Below the pieces are notes generated by a model. It searched no databases. It worked only from the letters and a program-made list of their open reading frames with translations, and had not been told where the DNA came from. From Corynebacterium testudinoris (GTDB lineage: Bacteria; Actinomycetota; Actinomycetes; Mycobacteriales; Mycobacteriaceae): a DNA stretch of 64,000 nt. Of this stretch, positions 38,267-47,225 are shown piece after piece. Location: NCBI RefSeq assembly GCF_001021045.1, contig NZ_CP011545.1:1116001-1180000 (forward strand). The letters are read 5' to 3'. Numbering within the stretch: the stretch's first letter is position 1; the number at the start of each line of letters is the position of its first letter. Made by a program: the position numbers and the translations under genes.

Positions 38267-40054
38267 ATGGGCTTTACCACGCCAAGCTACGACTTGACCG
38301 ACCTTATCGCGCAGATCAACCGCGGCGACCTCCAATTGCCGGACTTTCAGCGCTCCTACGCCTGGGATGTTGATCGCATCCGGGCCCTCCTTGTCACCGT
38401 GTTGCGCGGCTATCCGGTGGGCTCACTGCTTTCCCTGGATACTCGAGACGCCCCGATGCGCTTTCGTCCCCGCCCCATCGCCGGCGCACCCGACACGGGA
38501 GTCGAGCCCGGCTTGCTCCTCCTGGATGGCCAACAGCGCCTGACCACCCTCTATCACTGCTTGGCTGGGGATGGGGGAGTGGACACCGTTGATTTCCGCT
38601 CCAAGCGGATCCGCCGCACCTTCTACGTCGACGTCACCCGCGCCGTAGAGGCCCAGGTCATGCCCGACGAGGCTGTCTTTGCCGTCGATGAGTCCGGTAC
38701 CGTCATGTCCCACTTCGGGCCGTCGATCCCGGGCGGGGTGACCAGCCGCGAAGCCGCCGTCGCCGCGGGCTGCGTGCCTGTTGCCGACCTGCTGTGGGAA
38801 TCCGGAACCGACTTCCTCTTCGACCTGGGCGCCGAGCCCGGCATGCGCGACACCGTCAAGCGTTTCTATGACCGCGTCGTTCGCCCCCTATCCGCCTATG
38901 ACATCCCCATGGTGCTGCTCAACCGCGAGACCGCCCAGACCGGCGTGGGCTCCATCTTCGCCCAGGCCAATTCCACCGGCTTGCAAATGGACGTGTTCGA
39001 GCTGCTTACCGCCGTCTTCGCTACCGAGGACCCCAGTTTTAGGCTCTCTGAAGATTGGGAAGCCACCGAGGCCATCCTGCGCCGCTATCCGGCACTGGAC
39101 AACGTCAACCGCACTGATTTCCTCACGGCGGTGGCCTTGTTGGTCTCCGCGCGGAAGGGCCACTCGGCGGGTCAACGCGAGGACATTCTCAACCTCACTC
39201 TGTCCGACTATCTGCAGGCCCGCCACGAGCTGCGCATCACCTTCCGGGAGTCGGCGGAGTTCCTTTCCCAACGCTGTATGCTCACCATCGAGCAGGTGCC
39301 CTATACCGCGCAGCTCATCCCGTTGGCCGTCATCTTCGCCGTCCTCTCCGATCATCCCCGTGCGCTCGCCTCCACCCGCGCGTGGGACCGCCTCAACCAG
39401 TGGTTCTGGTGCGGCATCTTCGGTGAGCTCTATGGGTCCTCAGCTGTGATCAGCCGCTCGGCCCGCGACGTCGACCAGGTCACCGCCTGGATCCTCGAGG
39501 ACACCGACGAGGTACCCAAGACCGTCCGGGATGCGTCCTTCTCCGAGTCGCGCCTGTTCTCCGTGCGGGAGAATTCCGGTGTCTACCAGGGTATTTACGC
39601 CCTGCTCATGGCGCGAGGTGCCCGCGATTGGCGCACCGCCCAACCCTTCGATCGGTGGACCTTCCCGGAGCTTAACCCGGGGTTCTTCCGTGTCTTCCCC
39701 CTTCAATGGTGCATCGATCACGGCATCGACCCGGTTTTGGCTGACAGCGTGCTCAACCGCACCCCGATGGGTAAGCGCACCGAGGTGGTCATTGACGGAT
39801 ACGGCCCGTCCCGCTACTTGGCTCGGGTGCAGTCCAAGTCGCTCATGGAAGATGACGAGTTCGATGCCGTGCTGGCAACCCACGAACTAGATCCGGACAT
39901 GCTCCACCACGATGACATGCGGTCGTTCCTGCGAGACCGGCGTACTCGCATTCTGGAGATCATCGAACACTCCATGGGCAAGCCGATTATTCGCGATGTG
40001 GATGATTCGGACTATTCGGGTGGAGAAGAAGGGCCGAACGCCTTCGAGTCTTAA
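38267..40054 (+). CDS. DUF262-domain protein (GmrS-like), stand-alone
   Basis: A 595-residue protein. The DUF262 domain occupies about residues 10-300, with the family motifs LPDFQRSYAW (24-33) and LLLDGQQRLTTL near residue 86, which form the nucleotide-binding/hydrolysing site of GmrS-type and DndB-related proteins. The C-terminal half is not a recognisable DUF1524 HNH nuclease; it has no His-Asp-His metal finger. DUF262 proteins occur in type IV restriction (GmrSD) and other phage-defence systems. Here no partner gene is adjacent. Leaderless start. Confidence 0.8.
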   Translation: MGFTTPSYDLTDLIAQINRGDLQLPDFQRSYAWDVDRIRALLVTVLRGYPVGSLLSLDTRDAPMRFRPRPIAGAPDTGVEPGLLLLDGQQRLTTLYHCLAGDGGVDTVDFRSKRIRRTFYVDVTRAVEAQVMPDEAVFAVDESGTVMSHFGPSIPGGVTSREAAVAAGCVPVADLLWESGTDFLFDLGAEPGMRDTVKRFYDRVVRPLSAYDIPMVLLNRETAQTGVGSIFAQANSTGLQMDVFELLTAVFATEDPSFRLSEDWEATEAILRRYPALDNVNRTDFLTAVALLVSARKGHSAGQREDILNLTLSDYLQARHELRITFRESAEFLSQRCMLTIEQVPYTAQLIPLAVIFAVLSDHPRALASTRAWDRLNQWFWCGIFGELYGSSAVISRSARDVDQVTAWILEDTDEVPKTVRDASFSESRLFSVRENSGVYQGIYALLMARGARDWRTAQPFDRWTFPELNPGFFRVFPLQWCIDHGIDPVLADSVLNRTPMGKRTEVVIDGYGPSRYLARVQSKSLMEDDEFDAVLATHELDPDMLHHDDMRSFLRDRRTRILEIIEHSMGKPIIRDVDDSDYSGGEEGPNAFES

Positions 40055-40168
40055 GGTTTTCTACGCGTAGGTGAATTTAATTGGAGGTTCGGGTACTGCT
40101 GGAAAAGCCAGCGACTAGAGTGTCATTCGGTCCATACCGTAGTTGTTGAGAAGCAGGAGTAGCCCCTC

Positions 40169-41755
40169 GTGAGCAAGCCCGTTGTTCTGATCGCCGATAA
40201 ACTCGCCCCTTCCACCGTTGAAGCACTCGGAGATTCCGTGGAGGTGCGTTGGGTTGACGGCCCGAACACCGCGGAGCTCCTGGCAGCGGTCCCCGAGGCG
40301 GATGCTCTCCTCGTCCGTTCCGCGACAACGGTTACCCGCGAGGTCCTGGAAGCCGCGCCGAACCTGAAGATTGTTGGCCGCGCCGGCGTCGGTCTGGACA
40401 ATGTTGACATCGCCGCCGCTACCGACCGTGGTGTCATGGTGGTCAACGCCCCGACCTCGAACATTCACTCCGCCTGCGAGCATGCCATCGCGTTGCTCAT
40501 GGCCACCGTTCGCCAGATCCCCGCTGCCGATGCCACCCTCCGTGAGGGCGAGTGGAAGCGTTCGGCGTTTAACGGCGTCGAGATCTTTGGCAAGACCATC
40601 GGTGTTGTTGGCTTCGGTCACATCGGTCAGCTGTTTGCCCAGCGTCTTTCCGCTTTTGAGACCAAGATCATCGCCTTCGACCCCTACGCTAACCCGGCCC
40701 GCGCCGCGCAGCTGGGCGTTGAGTTGGTCGACCTCGATGAGCTGGTCTCTCGCGCCGACATCATCACCATTCACCTGCCCAAGACGAAGGAAACGGCCGG
40801 CATGTTCAATGCTGAGCTGTTGGCCAAGTCGAAGAAGGGCCAGATCATCATCAACGCCGCCCGCGGCGGGCTTGTCGACGAGCAGGCGTTGGCCGATGCC
40901 ATCAAGTCCGGCCACATTTGGGGCGCCGGGTTCGATGTGTACTCCACCGAACCCTGCACGGATTCTCCGTTGTTTGATCTCCCGCAGGTCATCGTCACCC
41001 CGCACCTGGGTGCTTCCACCGCTGAGGCGCAGGATCGTGCCGGAACCGACGTAGCCGATTCCGTGCTCAAGGCCCTGGCCGGCGAGTTCGTGCCGGATGC
41101 GGTCAACGTCTCCGGCGGTCGCGTCGGCGAGGAGGTCGCCCTGTGGCTGGAGCTCACCCGCAAGCTCGGTCTGCTGGCTGGTCGCCTGCTGGATGCCGCC
41201 CCGGTTGCCCTCGAGGTCGAGGCCCGCGGCGAGTTGTCCACCGAGGATGACCTCTCCGTCCTTGGCCTGTCTGCTGTTCGTGGCCTGTTCTCGGGCATCA
41301 CCGATGAGCCGGTCACCTTCGTCAACGCCCCGACCATCGCTGAGTCCCGTGGCCTTGACTACCAGGTTGATACGGCCTCCGAGTCCAGCACGCACCGTTC
41401 CTCCGTCGAGGTCAAGGCGATTGCCTCCGACGGTTCCACGTCCATTGTCGTCGGTGCTCTCACCGGCCTGGAGCGGGTGGAAAAGATCGTGCGTATCGAC
41501 GCCCGGGGGGTCGACATGCGCGCCGAGGGCCGCAACCTCTTCCTGCAATACACCGATGCCCCCGGTGCCTTGGGCAAGGTTGGCTCCCAGCTCGGCGATG
41601 CGGGTATCAACATCGAAGCCGCCGCCCTCACGCAGGCGGCGAAGGGCGACGGCGCGACCCTCATCCTGCGGGTCGACAGCGAGATCCCCGAGGCGCTGGA
41701 GAAGTCCATCGCCGAGTCCCTCGGGGCTACCTCGGTGCAGATCGATCTGTCTTAG
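40169..41755 (+). CDS. serA: D-3-phosphoglycerate dehydrogenase
   Basis: The 528-residue long-form (type I) enzyme oxidises 3-phosphoglycerate, the first step of serine synthesis. NAD-binding is at [16 protein letters not shown] near residue 150, with catalytic Arg near 235 ([11 protein letters not shown]) and the His in [16 protein letters not shown] near 283. An intervening ASB domain and a C-terminal ACT domain ([24 protein letters not shown]) follow, the latter consistent with serine feedback. Start is GTG with a GGAG site. It ends in TTAG shared with the convergent gene. Confidence 0.96.
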   Translation: MSKPVVLIADKLAPSTVEALGDSVEVRWVDGPNTAELLAAVPEADALLVRSATTVTREVLEAAPNLKIVGRAGVGLDNVDIAAATDRGVMVVNAPTSNIHSACEHAIALLMATVRQIPAADATLREGEWKRSAFNGVEIFGKTIGVVGFGHIGQLFAQRLSAFETKIIAFDPYANPARAAQLGVELVDLDELVSRADIITIHLPKTKETAGMFNAELLAKSKKGQIIINAARGGLVDEQALADAIKSGHIWGAGFDVYSTEPCTDSPLFDLPQVIVTPHLGASTAEAQDRAGTDVADSVLKALAGEFVPDAVNVSGGRVGEEVALWLELTRKLGLLAGRLLDAAPVALEVEARGELSTEDDLSVLGLSAVRGLFSGITDEPVTFVNAPTIAESRGLDYQVDTASESSTHRSSVEVKAIASDGSTSIVVGALTGLERVEKIVRIDARGVDMRAEGRNLFLQYTDAPGALGKVGSQLGDAGINIEAAALTQAAKGDGATLILRVDSEIPEALEKSIAESLGATSVQIDLS

Positions 41756-42690
41756 TTAATAACACCGACGGCGACGGCGAGGTCTTCCCAGCTCATACCC
41801 ACGCACTTGAACACGCGTGGGCGAATGGGATCGACCTCGGCCACGCCATGAACGAGGTCGACGAGATCTATGAGGGAGTCCTCCGCGAGGACTCCCTCAT
41901 TGATCGGTTGGATGACATCCCCAGCCTCCCGCATCGCGGTGGCGTGATCTTCCACGAAGACCTGCGCGCGCGATAGCAGCGCGGAATCGAGTTCGCGAGC
42001 CTCGGGCTCGTGCGAACCCATGGCGACGACGACGGCATGGTCGGGGACGAGGGAACCGTCGAAAAGCGGGGTGGCTGCGGACGTGCAGCAGACGATGAGA
42101 TCGGCCTGGCTGACGTCATCGGCGCCGCCCGCACGGGCGATCGGAATGCCCGCGGCGAGCCCCGCCTCGACGGTAGCGGCGATCTTGGCATCGTCGCGGC
42201 CACAGACGACGAGTTCGCGGATCTCACGAACCTCCGCCATCGCGGAGATGTGGCTTAGCGCCTGGGGGCCGGTACCGAACAGCACCATCCGCTCGACGGG
42301 CTCGCGCCGCGCCAGATAATCCACCGCGACGGCGCTGACGGCCGGGGTGCGCAAGGTGGTGAGCGCGTTGCCCTCCATGAGGGCCTGCGGAGTGAGGGTG
42401 TCAGCATCCATGAGCAGATAGATCGCCTGGATGCGGGGCGCGCCCTTCGAGGGGTTGTCGGGGGCGACGGTGGCAATCTTCGTACCTGTCCAGTCGCTGA
42501 GGACCGACGGCATGAGCAGCACGTGCCCGGTGTCGCCGACCGGAATATTGATGCGCGCGGGGTCGGTGGCGGGCTGGAACCCGGACAGCAGTGCCTGCTC
42601 CAGGAGCTGACGGGCGCGCTGAACGCTGACCGCGGCGCTGATGTCGTCGGCCGTGATCCAACGGGGGGCGGTGGAGTGGGGGGAAGTCAT
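41752..42690 (-). CDS. Ornithine cyclodeaminase / mu-crystallin family protein
   Basis: A 312-residue NAD(P)-binding protein. The Rossmann segment VERMVLFGTGPQALSHISAMAEVREI is near residue 133. The substrate-side motifs are RINIPVGDTG and VAMGSHEPEARELD near 225. The family includes ornithine cyclodeaminase, alanine dehydrogenase and ketimine reductase; the activity here is not predictable. It is downstream of an MHS-family transporter (12 bp apart) and probably co-transcribed, so it may process the imported compound. Confidence 0.85.
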   Translation of the reverse strand: MTSPHSTAPRWITADDISAAVSVQRARQLLEQALLSGFQPATDPARINIPVGDTGHVLLMPSVLSDWTGTKIATVAPDNPSKGAPRIQAIYLLMDADTLTPQALMEGNALTTLRTPAVSAVAVDYLARREPVERMVLFGTGPQALSHISAMAEVREIRELVVCGRDDAKIAATVEAGLAAGIPIARAGGADDVSQADLIVCCTSAATPLFDGSLVPDHAVVVAMGSHEPEARELDSALLSRAQVFVEDHATAMREAGDVIQPINEGVLAEDSLIDLVDLVHGVAEVDPIRPRVFKCVGMSWEDLAVAVGVIN

Positions 42691-42702
42691 GACGATGGTG
42701 CC

Positions 42703-44052
42703 TTAGGAGGTAGTCGTGGATGCGTTGGTGGCTTCAAGGGCCGCTTCATTCGCTGCTTCTCGGCGAGCGATGGCCGGGGCGAAGGCTACCGCCAACAGGG
42801 AAATGGCTGCGGCAATGATGATGTAGATAGCGATGGGGTGCCAGTCATTGTTGAACTCGTGGAGCAACCAGGTGGCGATGAGCGGTGCGGTACCGCCGGC
42901 GAGCGCGGCGCCGATCTGGTAGCCCAAGGTGACCCCGGTGTAGCGGATTCGGGGAGAGAAGATCTCCGAGCTCATGGTACCCAGCGTCGCGGTGACCGGT
43001 GGCCACACCACTCCCAAGCCGATGACCACGGCGGCAAAGACCGCCCAGTTGGCCCCGGTATCGAGGAGGAGGAAGAAGGGGAAGGCGAAAGCCGCGATGG
43101 CGACAGCGCCGGTGACGTACACCCGGGTTCGCCCGACGCGGTCAGACAGCGCGCCCATGATGGGAATCATGATCGTCGACGCCAGCGCGCCGAGGCTCAC
43201 CGCGTTGAGGACCGTAGAGCGCTCAAAGTCGAGGGTGCCCGTGGCATAGGACGCGACGAAAGTGGCGAAGATATAGAAGGGCGCGGTCTCGACGACCTTG
43301 ATGCCCACGGCGACGAGGACGGCGGGGAAGTGGTGGGTGAGTGTTTCCAGCAGCGGGATCTTGGCCACATCGCCGCTCTTGCGGGCCTTTTCAAAGTCTT
43401 CGGTTTCGCCGAGCCCGGAGCGGATCCACAGGCCGACGAAGACCAAGATGATGGAGGCGATAAACGGAATACGCCAGCCGATGCCGAGGAGGAACTCGTC
43501 GCCGAATGCGGACACGATGGCGAAGGCGAGCGAGGAGAGGAGCATGCCGATGGTGATGCCCATCTGTGGCACTGAGCCGAAGAATCCGCGGCGGCCCTTC
43601 GGTGCATTCTCGAAGGCGAGGAGCATGGCGCCGCCCCATTCGCCGCCAATGGCCAAGCCCTGGATGATGCGGCAGATCACGAGCAGGATGGGCGCTGCGA
43701 TGCCGATCTGGTCATAGGTGGGGATGAGGCCGATGGCGACGGTGGCCGCGCCCATCATGGTGAGGGTGACCACGAGGGTGACTTTGCGTCCCACTCGGTC
43801 GCCGAAGTGGGAGAAGATGATGCCGCCGAAGGGGCGGACGAAGAAGGTGAGCGCCAGCGTCAGGTAGGACAGCATCTGCGAGACGAAGGGATCTTCGGTG
43901 GGGAAGAACTGGTGGTTGAAGATTAGTGCGGAGGCGGTGGCGTAGAGGAAGAAGTCGTACCACTCAATGGAGCTTCCGGAGAGTGCGGCGGTGAGGACCC
44001 GGGCGTGCTTTCGCTTAGTTTCTCGAGGCGGAGTGGTGACAGGTTCGGTCAT
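42703..44052 (-). CDS. MHS-family metabolite:H+ symporter
   Basis: A 449-residue MFS transporter of the metabolite:H+ symporter family (ProP, ShiA, KgtP relatives). Signature parts are SSIEWYDFFLYATASALIF, FFVRPFGGIIFSHFGDRVGRK and RIIQGLAIGGEWGGAMLL. It probably imports an organic acid or betaine; the substrate is unknown. It heads a unit with the cyclodeaminase-like gene, and upstream lies a GntR-type gene on the same strand with a likely operator between them. Confidence 0.88.
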   Translation of the reverse strand: MTEPVTTPPRETKRKHARVLTAALSGSSIEWYDFFLYATASALIFNHQFFPTEDPFVSQMLSYLTLALTFFVRPFGGIIFSHFGDRVGRKVTLVVTLTMMGAATVAIGLIPTYDQIGIAAPILLVICRIIQGLAIGGEWGGAMLLAFENAPKGRRGFFGSVPQMGITIGMLLSSLAFAIVSAFGDEFLLGIGWRIPFIASIILVFVGLWIRSGLGETEDFEKARKSGDVAKIPLLETLTHHFPAVLVAVGIKVVETAPFYIFATFVASYATGTLDFERSTVLNAVSLGALASTIMIPIMGALSDRVGRTRVYVTGAVAIAAFAFPFFLLLDTGANWAVFAAVVIGLGVVWPPVTATLGTMSSEIFSPRIRYTGVTLGYQIGAALAGGTAPLIATWLLHEFNNDWHPIAIYIIIAAAISLLAVAFAPAIARREAANEAALEATNASTTTS

Positions 44053-44125
44053 GTGCGCGGCCTTTACTGGTTCGGGTTGGCATCCGGCCCGGTGTGTTAT
44101 GAGCCGTCACCACCAATGTAAGTGA

Positions 44126-44141
44126 TGTACGGCACAGTACA
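44126..44141. promoter_or_regulatory. Candidate GntR-family operator
   Basis: TGTAC-N6-GTACA is a perfect 5-6-5 inverted repeat in the 135-bp spacer between the GntR gene and the MHS transporter gene. Its position, about 75-90 bp before the transporter ATG, suits control of the transporter/cyclodeaminase unit by the adjacent FCD-type regulator. Confidence 0.45.
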
Positions 44142-44187
44142 ATGTTACTGGGTCCCGCGTCTAGGTTTCTGCAGAAAAACCGGCCCG

Positions 44188-44898
44188 CTACGTCACCGCG
44201 GAGTTGCCCGCCCACACGCCGGTCACGTGACCCAAATGCCTACTGATCAGCGATGACATCGTCTCCGGGTCGCGACGGGCAATGGTCTCCACCAGATCAA
44301 TGTGTTCCCGGGCGGTATTCTCCAGCTGGCCGGAATCGGCGAGGTCGCGCAACCCTGACAACCTGGCCATTGAGCGCAGCGAGCGGATGTGGCGCACCGC
44401 CACCGCGTTGCCCGCCGCGGCCAGCAGGCCCAGGTGGAGCGACGAGTCGAGCCGAATGAACTCGATGAGGTCCCCACTGATGGCCGCCTCCAACCCATCG
44501 GCGGCCAAAGAGCGCGATGAAGCAAGCAGGGAGTCTGGGATTCCCTGTTCGGCGAGCCGCACCATGAGGGGGATCTCAATGAACCGGCGCAGCTCGAGGT
44601 GCTGGGCGTGGACCTCCGGCGAAACCTCCACCACGCGGTAGCCCTTGTAGCGCAGGGCGACGACGTGACCTTCGTTGGCCAGGTCCAGCATGGCCTCGCG
44701 GACAGGAGTGGCGGAGATGCTGAACTTCTCTGCCAGGGTGGGGGCGCTGAGCACTTGGCCGGGGGCAAGCTCGCCAACGATGATGGCGTGGCGGAGGTGC
44801 TCGGCGACCTGTTCGCGCAGGGGGCTGTCGCGCGGCTCGTCGAGGCGGGGGAGTCGACGGGCATCGGTGAGCGCGGAAGGTGGAGGTGTGCCGGGCAT
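44188..44898 (-). CDS. GntR-family regulator with FCD domain
   Basis: A 236-residue regulator. The GntR winged helix is at residues about 22-85 (LREQVAEHLRHAIIVGELAPGQVLSAPTLAEKF, SATPVREAMLDLANEGHV). The all-helical FCD effector domain follows (LRRFIEIPLM, LDSSLHLGLLAAAGN), with the Asp and His metal ligands plausible. It probably senses the acid transported by the downstream MHS carrier. The ATG at 44898 has minus-strand CATAAT seven bases upstream, so it is leaderless; a Met three codons earlier is unlikely. Confidence 0.88.
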   Translation of the reverse strand: MPGTPPPSALTDARRLPRLDEPRDSPLREQVAEHLRHAIIVGELAPGQVLSAPTLAEKFSISATPVREAMLDLANEGHVVALRYKGYRVVEVSPEVHAQHLELRRFIEIPLMVRLAEQGIPDSLLASSRSLAADGLEAAISGDLIEFIRLDSSLHLGLLAAAGNAVAVRHIRSLRSMARLSGLRDLADSGQLENTAREHIDLVETIARRDPETMSSLISRHLGHVTGVWAGNSAVT

Positions 44899-45012
44899 AG
44901 TCCGCATTATGCCTCAGGGGCCGCCGGCCCCGGAGCGAATTGTTTTATTCACCCCCTTGTCGCCGCGTCGTTGCAGTTCAGCCATGCCAATCCAGTCGGC
45001 CGTGAAACAAAA

Positions 45013-45028
45013 TAGACAGGACGGTATG
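45013..45028. promoter_or_regulatory. McbR-like operator before the OsmC operon
   Basis: TAGAC-N6-GTATG matches eight of ten positions of TAGAC-N6-GTCTA. It shares 13 of 16 bases, including five of the six spacer bases, with the site at 38154-38169. It lies 76-91 bp before the OsmC start. The surrounding 205-bp spacer also carries the leaderless GntR promoter. Confidence 0.45.
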
Positions 45029-45103
45029 TTATGGGTGAACTAGTCGGTGCTATGTTGTCGGGAGTAATACTGACACCTCAACAATCCAGGGAGCACACCC
45101 CAC

Positions 45104-45652
45104 ATGTCTGACCTCACCCCGAACCACCAGCCCGGCGAGCCGCTGCAGCCCATCGACGCTGAGAAGCTCGCCTCCTTGGCCGAGAAGAACATCAACAACC
45201 CGGAGGGCGGACGCAAGACCATCCGCACCCACACGGAGGCGGACGGCCTCTTCCGCAATTACACCCAGATCCGCAACCTGGAGCCGGTCTTGGTGTCCGA
45301 GCCGCCGCAGCTCCTCGGCGACGATTCCGCCCCCAACCCCACGGAGGTCGCCCAGTCCGCGCTGGCGGCGTGCATCTCGGTGGGCATCCAGGCCATCGCT
45401 ACTAACCGTGGCGTCACCTTGACCAAGATCGCCATCGACATCGAGTCCGATATCGACATTTCCCCGACCTGGGGTGTGGGCGACCTCAACGATGACAAGC
45501 GTCCGGGCGTGTCTGATGTACGCGTCAAGATTGATCTCGAAGGCGATGCCGACCGCGAGACCCTCGACCAGATTCAAAAGGATGCCATCACCTGGTCGCC
45601 CGTCGTCAACACCTACACCCGCCCCGCCACGTTGACGTCTGAGTTGATCTGA
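45104..45652 (+). CDS. OsmC-family protein
   Basis: A 182-residue OsmC/Ohr-fold protein. The second conserved cysteine region is LGDDSAPNPTEVAQSALAACISVGIQAIA (peroxidatic-type Cys near residue 91). The first Cys of Ohr-type thiol peroxidases is not evident, so peroxidase activity is uncertain. AGGGAG lies nine bases before the ATG. Its stop overlaps the next gene's start (TGATG), making it the first gene of a three-gene unit with a flavin monooxygenase-like protein and a flavin reductase. Confidence 0.85.
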   Translation: MSDLTPNHQPGEPLQPIDAEKLASLAEKNINNPEGGRKTIRTHTEADGLFRNYTQIRNLEPVLVSEPPQLLGDDSAPNPTEVAQSALAACISVGIQAIATNRGVTLTKIAIDIESDIDISPTWGVGDLNDDKRPGVSDVRVKIDLEGDADRETLDQIQKDAITWSPVVNTYTRPATLTSELI

Positions 45653-46704
45653 TGACCACGACGACAACCACCGTGGTCGAGCCGGAGGTCCTGGCCACCA
45701 TCGCTGACCGTGCCAAGGCGGTGGACAAGAACGAGATTCCCGCCCGCTACGGCATCGAGCTGTTGGGGCAGCGCGGGGAGATCCTGCGCGAAGACTTGTT
45801 GGAGCGGGCTCGCCAGCTCCGAGAGATCGCCTCCGTGGATCTGTCCGTCGCCTTCGGGTTGTGGGCCCATTCCATGGTGGCTACCTACCTCCAGACCGCG
45901 GACACCGCTTACGCCCGCGAGATCTTGCCGACCGTGCTGCAGGGCCGGCGCCCTGGCGTCACCGGCATGGCCGCGGCCTTCAAGGAGGCCGCCGGCGCCG
46001 GGGAGATCGATCTCCACGCCGAGCGAGTCGAGGACGGCTATGTCCTCACCGGCAAGTTGAATTGGGCCTCCAACCTCGCCGATGACGCCATCATCGTCAC
46101 CGCCGCCAAGACTGAGGCCGGTGAGCGGGTGCTAGTCGTGCTCGATGGCAATGCCCCCGGCGTCACCCTGGGCAAACCTTTTGCATTGCTGGGTCTCAAT
46201 GCCACCTCCTCGGCGTGGGTGTCCCTGGACGGGGTGTTCATTGCCGACGAGCAGGTGCTCAGCACCGACTTCGAGTCCTTCGTCGCCGCCGTGCGACCCA
46301 CCTTCGTCGTGCTCCAAACCTCCGAATGCCTCGGCGTCGCCGAAGCCGCCATCGAGGCAGCCGCCCAGCGCCTCCACGGCGTCAATGAGGTGCTCACCGA
46401 CGACGTGGAGGAGACCGCAGAGCGGATCCACGCGCTCGTCGATAAGCAAGAGGACCTCGCGCGACGCATCGACGAGCGCGGGGCAGTGACCAAGGTCGAG
46501 CTGCTGGAGCTGCGCCTGGCCGCAGCCGAAGCCGCGGTCGCCGCCGCCAACCTCGAGGTTCGCCTCGCGGGTGGGGCGGGGTATGCCCAAAGTTCGCCGG
46601 CCTCGAGGCGCTTCCGCGAGGCCGCGTTCATCCCCGTGCAATCGCCCTCAGAGACCCAGTTGAAGTGGGAGCTGCAGCGCGCCCGCCAACAGCAGGAGGG
46701 CTAA
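45652..46704 (+). CDS. Acyl-CoA dehydrogenase-fold flavin monooxygenase-like protein
   Basis: A 350-residue protein with the acyl-CoA dehydrogenase fold: N-terminal helices, a beta-domain segment (GVTGMAAAFKEAAGAGEIDLHAERVEDGYVLTGKLNWASN split over two strands) and C-terminal helices. The usual catalytic Glu and acyl-CoA motifs are not obvious. Adjacency to a flavin reductase suggests a two-component FMNH2-dependent monooxygenase of the DszC/SfnC type rather than a beta-oxidation enzyme. That group attacks sulfur- or nitrogen-containing compounds. Substrate unknown. Confidence 0.75.
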   Translation: MTTTTTTVVEPEVLATIADRAKAVDKNEIPARYGIELLGQRGEILREDLLERARQLREIASVDLSVAFGLWAHSMVATYLQTADTAYAREILPTVLQGRRPGVTGMAAAFKEAAGAGEIDLHAERVEDGYVLTGKLNWASNLADDAIIVTAAKTEAGERVLVVLDGNAPGVTLGKPFALLGLNATSSAWVSLDGVFIADEQVLSTDFESFVAAVRPTFVVLQTSECLGVAEAAIEAAAQRLHGVNEVLTDDVEETAERIHALVDKQEDLARRIDERGAVTKVELLELRLAAAEAAVAAANLEVRLAGGAGYAQSSPASRRFREAAFIPVQSPSETQLKWELQRARQQQEG

Positions 46705-46707
46705 GGC

Positions 46708-47196
46708 GTGCACGTGAGCGCAGAACGCCTTCGGGCGGCGGCCGGGACTTTTCCCACCGGCGTGACCATCGTGACCACCCATACCCCGGAGGGGCAGGAC
46801 GTCGGGCTCACCGTCAGCGCATTCTCCTCGCTGTCGCTTGACCCCGCGATGGTGGTGCTCAGCGTGGACAACGCCTCCACCTCGCTGCCGTACCTCCAGC
46901 TCGGCGGGCCCATCGGGGTGTCGGTGCTCGCAGAAGGCCAAGACCACCTCGCGCGGCAATTCTCCCGCCGCGGCATCGACCGCTTTGAGGGCGTGCACAC
47001 CGAACGACACGCGAATAACGTGCCCACGGTGCACGGCGCGGCAGCCTGGTTCGTCGGCCACATCGCCCACTTCCACGCTGGCGGGGATCACACAATCATC
47101 ACCGTCGCGGTCGAGGACTGTGGGACCGATGAATCCACCCGCCCGCTGTTGTATCAGCGCGGGCAGATCCACCTATTCCCGGAGTATCAGATCTAG
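46708..47196 (+). CDS. Flavin reductase (HpaC-like)
   Basis: A 162-residue flavin-reductase-like domain protein: RAAAGTFPTGVTIVTT at the start, SLSLDPAMVVLSVDNAS and ISVGVSVLAEGQ-type segments bind FMN and NAD(P)H. It would supply reduced flavin to the preceding monooxygenase-like protein, from which it is separated by three bases. Start GTG at 46708. Its last nine codons and stop lie in the 63-bp repeat. The stop originally shared CTAG with efeB, before the islet inserted. Confidence 0.88.
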   Translation: MHVSAERLRAAAGTFPTGVTIVTTHTPEGQDVGLTVSAFSSLSLDPAMVVLSVDNASTSLPYLQLGGPIGVSVLAEGQDHLARQFSRRGIDRFEGVHTERHANNVPTVHGAAAWFVGHIAHFHAGGDHTIITVAVEDCGTDESTRPLLYQRGQIHLFPEYQI

Positions 47197-47225
47197 GCGA
47201 ACAGACCCTCGCCGACGAAATTCGC
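47163..47225. repeat. 63-bp direct repeat, left copy (islet boundary)
   Basis: Matches 51717-51779 in 62 of 63 positions (A at 47175, G at 51729). It holds the last codons of the flavin reductase gene plus, on the other strand, a copy of the last 11 codons of efeB (reading ANFVGEGLFA-stop). Sequence identity stops abruptly at both ends. It behaves like a duplicated attachment site bounding the 4.49-kb islet. Confidence 0.85.

Noticed and set aside
40061..40070. CTACGCGTAG palindrome between the DUF262 gene and serA as an operator or terminator
   Set aside because: Ten bases, no T-run, no matching second site; too little to support a function.
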